From Sulfitobacter sp. (GTDB lineage: Bacteria > Pseudomonadota > Alphaproteobacteria > Rhodobacterales > Rhodobacteraceae): a stretch of 64,000 nt of DNA. Shown here piece by piece: positions 1 to 8,347 of this stretch. A program made the position numbers and the translations under genes. The notes under the pieces were generated by a model. The model worked only from the letters and a program-made list of their open reading frames with translations, did no database searches and was not told the DNA's origin. The number at the start of each line of letters is the position of its first letter. Within the stretch, counting starts at the first letter, position 1. The DNA lies in NCBI GenBank assembly GCA_017854855.1, contig JAFMGZ010000012.1:16849-80848 (forward strand), written 5' to 3'.

Positions 1-1178
1 AGTGGGCTTTTGGGCGCGGAATTGGCCAGTGGCATGCCGTGGTCATTGGCCTGTGTGATCTGTTTGCCGCCGTCGGGCAGTTGCAGATCAATCGAGATGC
101 TCAGGGATTCCGCCATGCGCTTTGCCCGCCCCTTGGCGTTCAGATCGGTGAACTTGGGCGCGCGGTTCAGCACATAGCGCAGCTTTTCGATGGGCAGGTC
201 TTCGGATTGCAGGGCACGTTTGAAACGCAGCGTGTTCTGTGCGCAGCGCATGTCCAATTCGAGTATGGCAAAATAGATATGCGCCTTTGTCAGAACCGCT
301 TCGGACCATTGCACCAGCGTTGAGGGCATATCCACGATGACATAGTCAAACTGGTTGCGCGCCATATCCAGAATACGCCCGACATCTTCGGAGGTAATGA
401 GATCCAGCGGCAACATGTCACTGGGTGCCGTCAGCACCTGCAGGCGGTCCTCATAGGTCAGCAAGGACTGACCAAAGATTTCTTCGTCCATGTTTTCGGT
501 GTCGGACAGCATCTCATAGACCACCTCGCGGCGCGGCAGATCAAGGAAGGTTGCGACCGAACCATATTGCAGGTCCAGATCCAGCAGGCAGACGGACGGC
601 GGCGACTTCTTGTCGGCGGTTGCCAGTTCCCAGGCCAGATTGACGGCCATGGTGGTTGAACCAGTGCCACCGCCCAGACCGTGCACCACGATCAATGCGC
701 CATCCTTTTTTGCCCCGGCTTTCAGCTGTGGGGCAGGGGCCGCTGCGGCTTCGATTACCAGGTCCTTTTCGCGGACCCGGTTTATGGCCTGAAGCAGCTC
801 ACCTTCGGGAAGGGGGTAGGGCACAAATTCATCGGCACCCTGCCGCAGCAGGGAATGCAGGGCTGCCGGTGTGACATCCTCGGCGATCAGGATCACCTTG
901 ATGCCCCGCGCCTTGGCCTGTTTGATTATTTCAGACATCAAGGACAGGTTGTCCTCGTCGCTTTCGTCCAATGCCAGAGCGATAAATTCCATCTCTTCGG
1001 CTTCGGCTTGTCCAAAAAAGGCGAGCGCTTCGGCAAAACCCAAATCACCCCAGCTTTCACCCAGGGCATTTTCCATGTCTTCGATCAGCAGATCGAAGTT
1101 TTGTACGTCACGGCTTACCGTGCAGGCCACGATGGGCGCTGCTTGGGGGGCTGGCATACTGCTACTCATGGCATTCAT
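1..1178 (-). CDS. cpaE: Tad pilus assembly ATPase CpaE/TadZ-like (3' end runs off the left edge)
   Basis: Manual reverse translation from ATG at 1178: MNAMSSSMPAPQAAPIVACTVSRDVQNFDLLIEDMENAL..., receiver-like N-terminus, then GALIVVHGLGGGTGSTTMAVNLAWELA (deviant Walker A) and ...VCLLDLDLQYGSVATFLDL. Missing from the ORF track because it has no stop inside the window. Confidence 0.9.
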   Translation of the reverse strand, partial: MNAMSSSMPAPQAAPIVACTVSRDVQNFDLLIEDMENALGESWGDLGFAEALAFFGQAEAEEMEFIALALDESDEDNLSLMSEIIKQAKARGIKVILIAEDVTPAALHSLLRQGADEFVPYPLPEGELLQAINRVREKDLVIEAAAAPAPQLKAGAKKDGALIVVHGLGGGTGSTTMAVNLAWELATADKKSPPSVCLLDLDLQYGSVATFLDLPRREVVYEMLSDTENMDEEIFGQSLLTYEDRLQVLTAPSDMLPLDLITSEDVGRILDMARNQFDYVIVDMPSTLVQWSEAVLTKAHIYFAILELDMRCAQNTLRFKRALQSEDLPIEKLRYVLNRAPKFTDLNAKGRAKRMAESLSISIDLQLPDGGKQITQANDHGMPLANSAPKSP

Positions 1179-1448
1179 CCTTTGCTCACGGCGACTGGCA
1201 CCGGGTGTGAACAACATCAGAAATGCAATCGCCACCCAGACAAGCCGCCTGTGCCTTGCGTTTCACGCAGACACATTTGTCCTATGGGATGATTTATTGC
1301 AGCCAACTAGGGCGAGATTTGGGCCAAAAGGTTTCGATTGTGGGGTATGTTGAAACGATTGAACAAACCGGCAGGTTCTGGGCCTTTGGCCCGATCGCCT
1401 TGGTCGCGCACCAGCGAGCCGGGGCAATGCCCTGCAATCAAACGGGAT

Positions 1449-2126
1449 TTAGTCGCTGGTTGTGCTCAAGGTTGACCCTGAAAGCTGAGATGTCGGCACA
1501 GCACTGGCCACATAGTCGCGGTAGATGATCTGGGCATATTTGCCATCAAGCACCGTGGGGTGGCGTTCGACAAAACCGTTCACTTCGGTGACGGTCCGGC
1601 GGTTGCGGCGTTCCCGGCCCTGGGTCACGATAAGCGGCTGTGTTTCGCCAAAAGAAACGACCGCCTCAAGCCGGGACCGGCTGATGCCAAGGGACGCAAA
1701 ATAATGCACAATCGCATCCGCGCGGCGTTTGCCCAAGGCGCGGTTGTACTGTTGCGATCCGACAGCATCGGTATGCCCGTAGACCCGAAAGCGTACTTCG
1801 GGGAATTGTCTGATCCAGCCCGCCTGCTGACGCAAGATCGCCTGTGCCTCAGCATCAAGCTGGGCTGAGTTGAACGCAAAGGTCACTGTTGACGGTACTT
1901 CTGACGCAAAGCGGTTGGCCAGATCAAAGGTGTATTGCCGCTCGCCGGTCATCACCAAACGGTTATTCAGCGTGGCGTTGCCGAAATAGCCCGTATCGGT
2001 CAGCGCGCCCGCCTCGCGGTAGAATTGTGTGTAGACCGGATCAGAGCTTGATGCACAGCCCAAGAGAACCGACAGCCCGGCAAGGGCACCTGCGTATCTG
2101 AGTTTGCTGCGCATCTGGGATTTCAT
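1449..2126 (-). CDS. OmpA-family peptidoglycan-binding lipoprotein of the Tad locus
   Basis: Lipobox LSVLLGC; OmpA C-terminal motif VRFRVYGHTDAVGSQQYNRALGKRRADAI; lies between the secretin and cpaE. Start set at MKSQMRSK. Confidence 0.85.
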   Translation of the reverse strand: MKSQMRSKLRYAGALAGLSVLLGCASSSDPVYTQFYREAGALTDTGYFGNATLNNRLVMTGERQYTFDLANRFASEVPSTVTFAFNSAQLDAEAQAILRQQAGWIRQFPEVRFRVYGHTDAVGSQQYNRALGKRRADAIVHYFASLGISRSRLEAVVSFGETQPLIVTQGRERRNRRTVTEVNGFVERHPTVLDGKYAQIIYRDYVASAVPTSQLSGSTLSTTSD

Positions 2127-2130
2127 CGGA

Positions 2131-3567
2131 TCAGTCCAGTACATACCCATAGGACCCGCCAAAGTCCTGTTTCGCTACTTCTCCTGCGGCCCCCTTCTTG
2201 GGCGTGCGGGTGCCGTCGGCCATGCGGCCATAGAGAAAGAGATCCTTTTCGGTCGGTGGCTTGATCCGGTCCGTCGGCAAGGCCAGGGCCTCTCCGCGGG
2301 TTGGGGTCACCAGATGGGCCGTGACAATGATCACCAGTTCAGTCTGATTGCGTTTATAGTTCGCAGAGCGGAACAGGGCCCCCAGAATGGGCACATCGCC
2401 GATCCATGGCAATTGGCTGGAATTATCCGTGAAATCATCGGTCAGAAGCCCGGCAATCGCAAAGCTTTCGCCATCGCGCATCTCTACCGTGCTGGAGGTT
2501 TCGCGCCGCGTGAAGGCCGCAATCTCAAGACCATTGCCCAAGGACAGGCTGTTGGTCGGGTCAATCGCCGAAACGGCGGCCTTGAGCTCAAGGTTGATGA
2601 TGTCCTCATCGACCACCCGAGGGATAAAGGACAGCTCAACACCGAATGATTTGAATTCAACGGAAATACGGCTGTCTGTTTGCGCAACGGGCACGGGGTA
2701 TTCACCACCGGCCAGGAATTTCGCCTCTTGGCCGGAAAGGGCGACCAGATTGGGTTCCGCCAAAAAGCGCACAACGCCCTTTTGCTCAAGCGCCTCAAGC
2801 AGCAGACCCACCTGGACCGAACCGGCATTGAAACCGAACAGAACCGCACCTGCGTTCTGGTTCACGGCGGGAACGGTGCCGGCGAGTGATCCGGCGATAC
2901 CGCCCGATGTGGCCGTGGACCCGGAACCACCATTGATACCCGTGCCATTCACAGCCCCATTCAACGACAGCGATGAAGAGAGCGACTTGGACACATTGCG
3001 CTGCATTTCGGCAAAGCGGACTTTCATCATGACCTGTTGAATGCCTCCAACGCTCATCAGGTTGGACACGCGTTCAGGCGCATAGCGTTCAGCAAGGTCG
3101 AGGGCGCGCTGCAGACGTTGGGTCGATGACACGGTTCCTGACAACACGATACCGTCATTTGCGGTCCGTACCTCGATTTTTTCACCCGGCAAGATCTGGC
3201 GCAGCCGTTCCTTGAATTCGCTCACATCCGCCGCGACGCGGACATCAACATTGGTGATCAACTGACCGCTGGCATCCAAAAGGGTCAGCGTTGTCAGACC
3301 GGGCGATTTGCCCAGGACATAGATGGTACGGTCCGAAAGCGAGGAAATATCCGCAATGCCGGGGTTCGCGATGCTAAGTTCAGCAAAGGGAATATCGCTT
3401 TCCACCACCACTGCACGGTTCATCGGCACGTCAAGCTTGGCGTTGGTTCCCTTTTTCACAACGCGCAAAGTGTCCGCATAGGCCGGGGCCGGTGCAGACA
3501 GTGCAAGCGGCATGGCGCTTAGCGACAGACCCAGTAGGGCTGCTTTAAGAAATCTATCGATTTTCAT
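2131..3567 (-). CDS. cpaC: Type II/III secretion system secretin, CpaC/RcpA family
   Basis: Signal peptide, BON-like segment, secretin core VRFLAEPNLVALSGQEAKFLAGGEYPVPV...GDVPILGALFRS. Start MKIDRFLK at 3567. Confidence 0.93.
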   Translation of the reverse strand: MKIDRFLKAALLGLSLSAMPLALSAPAPAYADTLRVVKKGTNAKLDVPMNRAVVVESDIPFAELSIANPGIADISSLSDRTIYVLGKSPGLTTLTLLDASGQLITNVDVRVAADVSEFKERLRQILPGEKIEVRTANDGIVLSGTVSSTQRLQRALDLAERYAPERVSNLMSVGGIQQVMMKVRFAEMQRNVSKSLSSSLSLNGAVNGTGINGGSGSTATSGGIAGSLAGTVPAVNQNAGAVLFGFNAGSVQVGLLLEALEQKGVVRFLAEPNLVALSGQEAKFLAGGEYPVPVAQTDSRISVEFKSFGVELSFIPRVVDEDIINLELKAAVSAIDPTNSLSLGNGLEIAAFTRRETSSTVEMRDGESFAIAGLLTDDFTDNSSQLPWIGDVPILGALFRSANYKRNQTELVIIVTAHLVTPTRGEALALPTDRIKPPTEKDLFLYGRMADGTRTPKKGAAGEVAKQDFGGSYGYVLD

Positions 3568-3770
3568 GTGACCTGCCTTTTTGATCACGCCTCAGAGATG
3601 GGTCTTTTCGCCCGTCGTTTGTTCCACTGTGCTTTACTTTGGTTTTTATTGCAAGAATCAAGGCGTTCAGGGTCTGAAACTATGTGGATAAATGGCAACA
3701 TACCCAAAATACAAAGGGTGCCGCCCTGGGGCAGCACCGGTGCAGTTTCAGGTCGCGCGGCCATTTCGGC

Positions 3771-4631
3771 CTAGTTCGTGCAAGGGATCGGCAGTTCCAT
3801 CACCTCTGCGCCGCGGCGCGTCCGGATGGTGCATACCTTTTCTTTTTCCACGACGGCCATCTTTTCTTCTGACGCGATGCCAAGCAAGGCGCGCTGGTCT
3901 ACCTCAATCGCCGATGCGATTGTGTCATCCTCGGCACCCACCAGCGACAGCGACAGATTGCCGGTCGATTGTGCCTGGGCCAAGGCCGCGACTTGCTGTG
4001 GGCTGATGGATACGGTGACCGTGCGGGCGATATTTGCCTCATCCAGATTGCCGCCCGCGCTTTGGTCGATGGCGATCAGTTTGATCCCGGCCTCGATCAG
4101 TTTGGTGACCTCTCCATTGCCGCTTGGTGTGTTGGACAGATTAACGCGGCCGGTCCAATAGATGTCGACGCGGTCGCCCGGCCGCAAGAAGCCGGAGACG
4201 CCGCTGGACACATCCACCTTGATGGTAAAGGCCCGCTGCCCCCGCTCAAGACGCGAGGTCAGGCCGGTATCTTCGCCGGGTTCGGTCACTTTCAGGGCCA
4301 GGATCGCTTCGTCCTTTTCCATCTGACGCAGAACGACGCGCAGCTCATCCGTGTTCTCGGGGAACAACTGGGTCAATTCTGTGAATGCGCCTTCGGGAAT
4401 GGCGTTTTCCGGCCAATCGACCGCGCGCACATGTTCTTGAGTGAGTTTTTGCCCGTATTTCAGCGGCTCCTGGGCAACATAGACAGTCTGGGTCGGGACG
4501 ACCCGCGCCAATGCGGCCTGCGCCTGTGCATTCGCGGCTTGATATTGCGCGATGCGATCCTTGGCCAGATATACGGCACCGCCAGCAAGCGTGATGCCCA
4601 CCAAAAGAACCAGTCCAAATACCATACGCAT
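3771..4631 (-). CDS. cpaB: Flp pilus assembly protein CpaB/RcpC
   Basis: MRMVFGLVLLVGITLAGGAVYLAKDRI..., SAF-like domain, RcpC motif RAFTIKVDVSSGVSGFLRPGDRVDIYWTG. The ORF track starts at an upstream GTG (4640). Confidence 0.92.
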   Translation of the reverse strand: MRMVFGLVLLVGITLAGGAVYLAKDRIAQYQAANAQAQAALARVVPTQTVYVAQEPLKYGQKLTQEHVRAVDWPENAIPEGAFTELTQLFPENTDELRVVLRQMEKDEAILALKVTEPGEDTGLTSRLERGQRAFTIKVDVSSGVSGFLRPGDRVDIYWTGRVNLSNTPSGNGEVTKLIEAGIKLIAIDQSAGGNLDEANIARTVTVSISPQQVAALAQAQSTGNLSLSLVGAEDDTIASAIEVDQRALLGIASEEKMAVVEKEKVCTIRTRRGAEVMELPIPCTN

Positions 4632-4782
4632 GTCATTCACCTCATTATACTGTTCGTACCGGGACAGGCCCCGGTGCCTCTTGCCTTGATCCAGACATAG
4701 CCTGCGATTGAGGCATCTGTTTGCCGGTCTTGTGGCAAGGTTGCGGCATGCCGGATTTGTGCCCGTGCCGCAAAACGAGACA

Positions 4783-4800
4783 ACCGGCCCATGGGCCGGT
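4783..4800. repeat. Perfect 18-bp palindrome ACCGGCCCATGGGCCGGT between pilin copy 2 and cpaB (terminator/attenuator-like)
   Basis: Direct reading; 21 bp downstream of the pilin copy 2 stop on the minus strand. Confidence 0.7.
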
Positions 4801-4820
4801 GCTCTCTTAATTCACTGTGG

Positions 4821-5003
4821 TCATTCGCCTATGGTGACCCCCGTAAGGAACCCGCCAACGCCGTCGCCAACGTTTCCGGTTGCCCCGGAAACCGAGACGA
4901 TCGCGACCACGGCAAGGGATACAACCGCTGCGGTCAAGACGACCCAGTCAACGGTCACAGCACCTTCTTCGGAAGTCCGAAATACTTTTAGAAATTTCTT
5001 CAT
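4821..5003 (-). CDS. Flp-type class IVb pilin, copy 2
   Basis: 60 aa MKKFLKVFRTSEEGAVTVDWVVLTAAVVSLAVVAIV...: short basic leader, G/A cleavage site and hydrophobic helix. Confidence 0.85.
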   Translation of the reverse strand: MKKFLKVFRTSEEGAVTVDWVVLTAAVVSLAVVAIVSVSGATGNVGDGVGGFLTGVTIGE

Positions 5004-5045
5004 TTTAGGCCCTCATAATTAGGGGACAAGTTCTGTGTGTCACAG

Positions 5046-5085
5046 AAAAAGGGGGCGCTCTCTGATTGGCAGAACGCTACCCCCC
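5046..5085 (-). terminator. Intrinsic terminator between pilin copy 1 and pilin copy 2
   Basis: Minus strand GGGGG(gtag)CGTTCT gccaatc AGAGCGCCCCC TTTTT: bulged stem followed by a U-tract. Confidence 0.75.
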
Positions 5086-5115
5086 AAAGATCAAAATCTG
5101 AAGATTGATCCTAAC

Positions 5116-5298
5116 TTACTGGTTAGGGTTACGGCCATCCAGATATGTCGATGTGTTCGAGGTCAGGTTTTCTGCGCCAGTTTCGATGGAAGAATATGCA
5201 GCAACGGCCAGGCCAACAACGGCAGCAGTCAGCACAACCCAGTCGACAGTCACAGCACCGTCTTCGTCTTTGCGGAAGTTTTTGATAAAGTTCATCAT
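5116..5298 (-). CDS. Flp-type class IVb pilin, copy 1
   Basis: MMNFIKNFRKDEDGAVTVDWVVLTAAVVGLAVAAYSSIETGAENL...; GGAGGG Shine-Dalgarno just upstream. Confidence 0.87.
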   Translation of the reverse strand: MMNFIKNFRKDEDGAVTVDWVVLTAAVVGLAVAAYSSIETGAENLTSNTSTYLDGRNPNQ

Positions 5299-5666
5299 GG
5301 TATGTCCCTCCAAGGATCATAAGTGTTTTAAATCAACCCTGCCGCCCCATGTGGCTGCCGTTCTCTCAATTGGCTGCCGGTCCGACGTGGTATGGCCCTA
5401 TATAGCCGTCTGATTGGGGCACGAATTTGACGCCAAATGTGACTTTTGAACATGACGGCCGAAATGGGAGAAACTATTTTTTAACCTGTTGATAAGGCTT
5501 GTAAAAAAACATGAATGCGCCTGTGAAATAGTGAATTTTCTGGCAAATGACGGCTGAATATGGCGAAATCGCCATGTTTGCCGCCAGATTTACTGGCCCA
5601 ATGCCGCTGTTTGTGGGATATTTCGAAAAAAGATCGAGCGCATAAGCATAACAACAGCAGGCAAAG

Positions 5667-6479
5667 ATGATCCGATTCATAACCTGTTCGCTTTTGGCGA
5701 CACTTGTGTGTGTTGGCCCTTTGTACGCCGAAGGGCCCAAACCATTTCCTGAATTCAGTGCAAAACGGGTCAAGCCACCAAGCGCTGGCAGCAGCAATCG
5801 CATCACCATCCAGATTGACCCCGCAGCCCCGAGCCAAGAGGCCGTGAGCAATGCCGCTAGCGTACCCTTGGGTGATTTGCCCCGTCAGACCAGCGGGCAA
5901 TACAGCTGGTTCTGGGACAAGATATCGCCTGATGCCGCCCAATCGGGGCCGGGCCGTCTGCAATTGGCCATCACGACATTGGCGGCATCCGGCAACAAGG
6001 TCGCAGCACCGCGCCTGCAGCAGATGCAGGACATCGCCAAGGCCAACGGCATTGATATTCTGCGCTCCACCATCGGCACGCAGGTTTCGCCCGCGCTGGT
6101 CCTGGCTGTGATCACGGTTGAATCGGCGGGCAAGGCGGATGCGGTCAGCGGGGCAGGGGCACAGGGGTTGATGCAATTGATGCCCGACACCGCCACCCGT
6201 TTTGGGGTCAGCGACAGTATGGAACCCGCGCAGAACATCTCTGGCGGGGTGAAATACCTCGATTGGCTGATGGCGGAATTTGACCGCGATCCAATCTTGG
6301 TGCTGGCCGGATATAATGCGGGCGAGGGGTCTGTGCGCCGGCACGAGGGCGTGCCGCCCTTTGCGGAAACACGCGACTATGTGCCAAAGGTGCTGGCGGC
6401 GTTTCAGGTCGCGCGTGGCCTGTGCATGACCCCGCCAGAACTGATCACCGATGGTTGCGTCTTTGCCGCGATGAAATAG
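5667..6479 (+). CDS. Lytic transglycosylase, SLT domain (GH23-like)
   Basis: VITVESAGKADAVSGAGAQGLMQLMPDTATRFGV...NISGGVKYLDWLM...LAGYNAGEGSV: canonical ES/GLMQLMP/AYNAG motifs. Confidence 0.93.
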   Translation: MIRFITCSLLATLVCVGPLYAEGPKPFPEFSAKRVKPPSAGSSNRITIQIDPAAPSQEAVSNAASVPLGDLPRQTSGQYSWFWDKISPDAAQSGPGRLQLAITTLAASGNKVAAPRLQQMQDIAKANGIDILRSTIGTQVSPALVLAVITVESAGKADAVSGAGAQGLMQLMPDTATRFGVSDSMEPAQNISGGVKYLDWLMAEFDRDPILVLAGYNAGEGSVRRHEGVPPFAETRDYVPKVLAAFQVARGLCMTPPELITDGCVFAAMK

Positions 6480-6578
6480 GATCGGTCGCTTTGCACCAAG
6501 GCCAATGCGCCCCTGACCGCCAAATCATGATCTTGTGACGATGCCTCAGGCGGGCCTAGCACCGTTTCGAAAGGTTCT

Positions 6579-6604
6579 GAACCCTGCCGCAAACGGCAGG
6601 GTTC
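6579..6604. terminator. Hairpin between convergent genes (transglycosylase and scoB)
   Basis: GAACCCTGCCG-caaa-CGGCAGGGTTC: 11-bp perfect arms, no long T-tract. Confidence 0.6.
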
Positions 6605-6650
6605 TATGCGTTAACGGGAGCGTTCAGGATGAACCGTCCCTGCAGCCGCT

Positions 6651-7274
6651 TTAGACAAGCGTCGCTTCGGTTGCCGCGCGCAGTTCCTCTTCGGTGACGC
6701 CATCGGCGCATTCGACAAGGCGCAAACCGCCTTCGACCACATCCAGCACGCCCAGATTGGTGATGATGCGGTTCACGACACCCTTACCGGTCAGCGGCAA
6801 TGTGCAAGATTTCAGCACCTTGCTTTCACCATGTTTGTTGGTGTGGTCCATGACCACGATCACGCGGCCCACGCCCGCGACAAGGTCCATCGCGCCGCCC
6901 ATGCCCTTGACCAATTTGCCCGGAATCATCCAGTTGGCCAGATCGCCGTTTTCGCCGACTTCCATAGCCCCGAGGATGGCCGCTGCAATCTTGCCGCCCC
7001 GGATCATGCCAAAGGACATGGCACTGTCGAAATAGGCGGTGCGGTCCAGCTCTGTGATTGTCTGTTTGCCGGCATTGATCAGATCGGCGTCTTCGTCGCC
7101 CTCGATCGGGAAAGGACCCATGCCCAGCATGCCATTTTCAGACTGCAGCGTGATGTCCTTGTCGCCGACATAGTTGGCCACCAGCGTCGGGATCCCGATG
7201 CCAAGGTTGACATACATGCCGTCTTCAAGCTCCTGTGCGGCGCGCGCCGCCATTTGGTTGCGATCCCAAGGCAT
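6651..7274 (-). CDS. scoB: 3-oxoacid CoA-transferase subunit B
   Basis: [36 protein letters not shown]...[12 protein letters not shown]: CoA-transferase family I beta subunit. Confidence 0.93.
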   Translation of the reverse strand: MPWDRNQMAARAAQELEDGMYVNLGIGIPTLVANYVGDKDITLQSENGMLGMGPFPIEGDEDADLINAGKQTITELDRTAYFDSAMSFGMIRGGKIAAAILGAMEVGENGDLANWMIPGKLVKGMGGAMDLVAGVGRVIVVMDHTNKHGESKVLKSCTLPLTGKGVVNRIITNLGVLDVVEGGLRLVECADGVTEEELRAATEATLV

Positions 7275-7426
7275 CAGGCAGTCCTTTCTTTCAAAATGTT
7301 GGTAACATGGGTCTGGCCGCTGTTGCGTGGCATCAGACCTGATTGGGTTTCGGCAAAGCCGCATGGCATGGCGGGGCCATCATGCGGGTTCGCCAGTGAT
7401 CCGGTTTCGGGTGCCATGGTTGCAGA

Positions 7427-8128
7427 TTACCCTTCGCGCTGGCGAACGGTGCGCTGCTCGATGCGTTTCTCATGCTCACCCTGGATGATGCGGTGGACAT
7501 AGATGCCGGGCAGGTGGATCATATCGGGGTCAAGCGAACCTGTTGGCACGATCTCTTCAACCTCTACGATACAGACTTTGCCACACATGGCCGCCGGCGG
7601 GTTAAAGTTGCGGGCCGTCTTGCGGAAAATCAGGTTGCCGGTTTCATCGGCTTTCCAGGCTTTGACGATCGACAGATCGGCAAATATGCCTTCCTCAAGG
7701 ATATATTCCTCACCGTTGAAGGTTTTGACCTCTTTGCCATCCGCAATCACGGTGCCCACGCCGGTTTTGGTATAAAAGCCCGGGATGCCGCAGCCGCCGG
7801 CCCGCATCCGTTCAGCAAGCGTGCCCTGCGGGTTGAACTCCAGTTCCAACTCGCCCGACAGATACTGACGCATGAATTCGGCGTTTTCCCCAACGTAAGA
7901 GCTGATCATCTTTTTGACCTGTCGGGTCTGCAGCAAAATTCCGATGCCAAAGTCATCTACACCGGCGTTGTTGGACGCAAATGTAAGGTTCTTGGCCCCG
8001 TTTTCCTTGATCGCCTGCAGCAAAAGTTCCGGGATGCCGCAGAGGCCAAAGCCCCCGGATGCGATCAGCATACCGTCTGACAATACGCCTTCCAGCGCTT
8101 CGGCGGCTGAGCCATAGACTTTTTTCAT
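7427..8128 (-). CDS. scoA: 3-oxoacid CoA-transferase subunit A
   Basis: MKKVYGSAAEALEGVLSDGMLIASGGFGLCGIPE...; start at 8128. Confidence 0.93.
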   Translation of the reverse strand: MKKVYGSAAEALEGVLSDGMLIASGGFGLCGIPELLLQAIKENGAKNLTFASNNAGVDDFGIGILLQTRQVKKMISSYVGENAEFMRQYLSGELELEFNPQGTLAERMRAGGCGIPGFYTKTGVGTVIADGKEVKTFNGEEYILEEGIFADLSIVKAWKADETGNLIFRKTARNFNPPAAMCGKVCIVEVEEIVPTGSLDPDMIHLPGIYVHRIIQGEHEKRIEQRTVRQREG

Positions 8129-8347
8129 GGGCGTTTTTCCCTTCACGAAGGTAAGATTTCTGTTGCAGCTTTTGTGACGCCGCAGCGCGGCGGAGTCAAA
8201 TGCTTCAGCCACGACCAAGGCCAGAGATTGGGCCTGGGCCAACCCATTTCCCCTATCGGGCGTTATCCCCCGAAGGCGGGGCGGCTGCACTGCGGCTGGC
8301 GATCTTGCAAGCCGGGCGAAAACGCACCCCTCGCGGGCCGACCGACG

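Noticed and set aside
681-1292. 203-aa plus-strand ORF at the left edge
   Set aside because: Antisense to cpaE, which is absent from the ORF track only because it runs off the window.
4646-4651. TATAAT on the minus strand just before cpaB
   Set aside because: No convincing -35 at the right spacing, and it nearly touches the Shine-Dalgarno; most likely chance.
5481-5495. TTAA-N7-ATAA, similar to a CtrA site, upstream of the pilins
   Set aside because: One mismatch from TTAA-N7-TTAA in an AT-rich region; too short to claim without comparative data.
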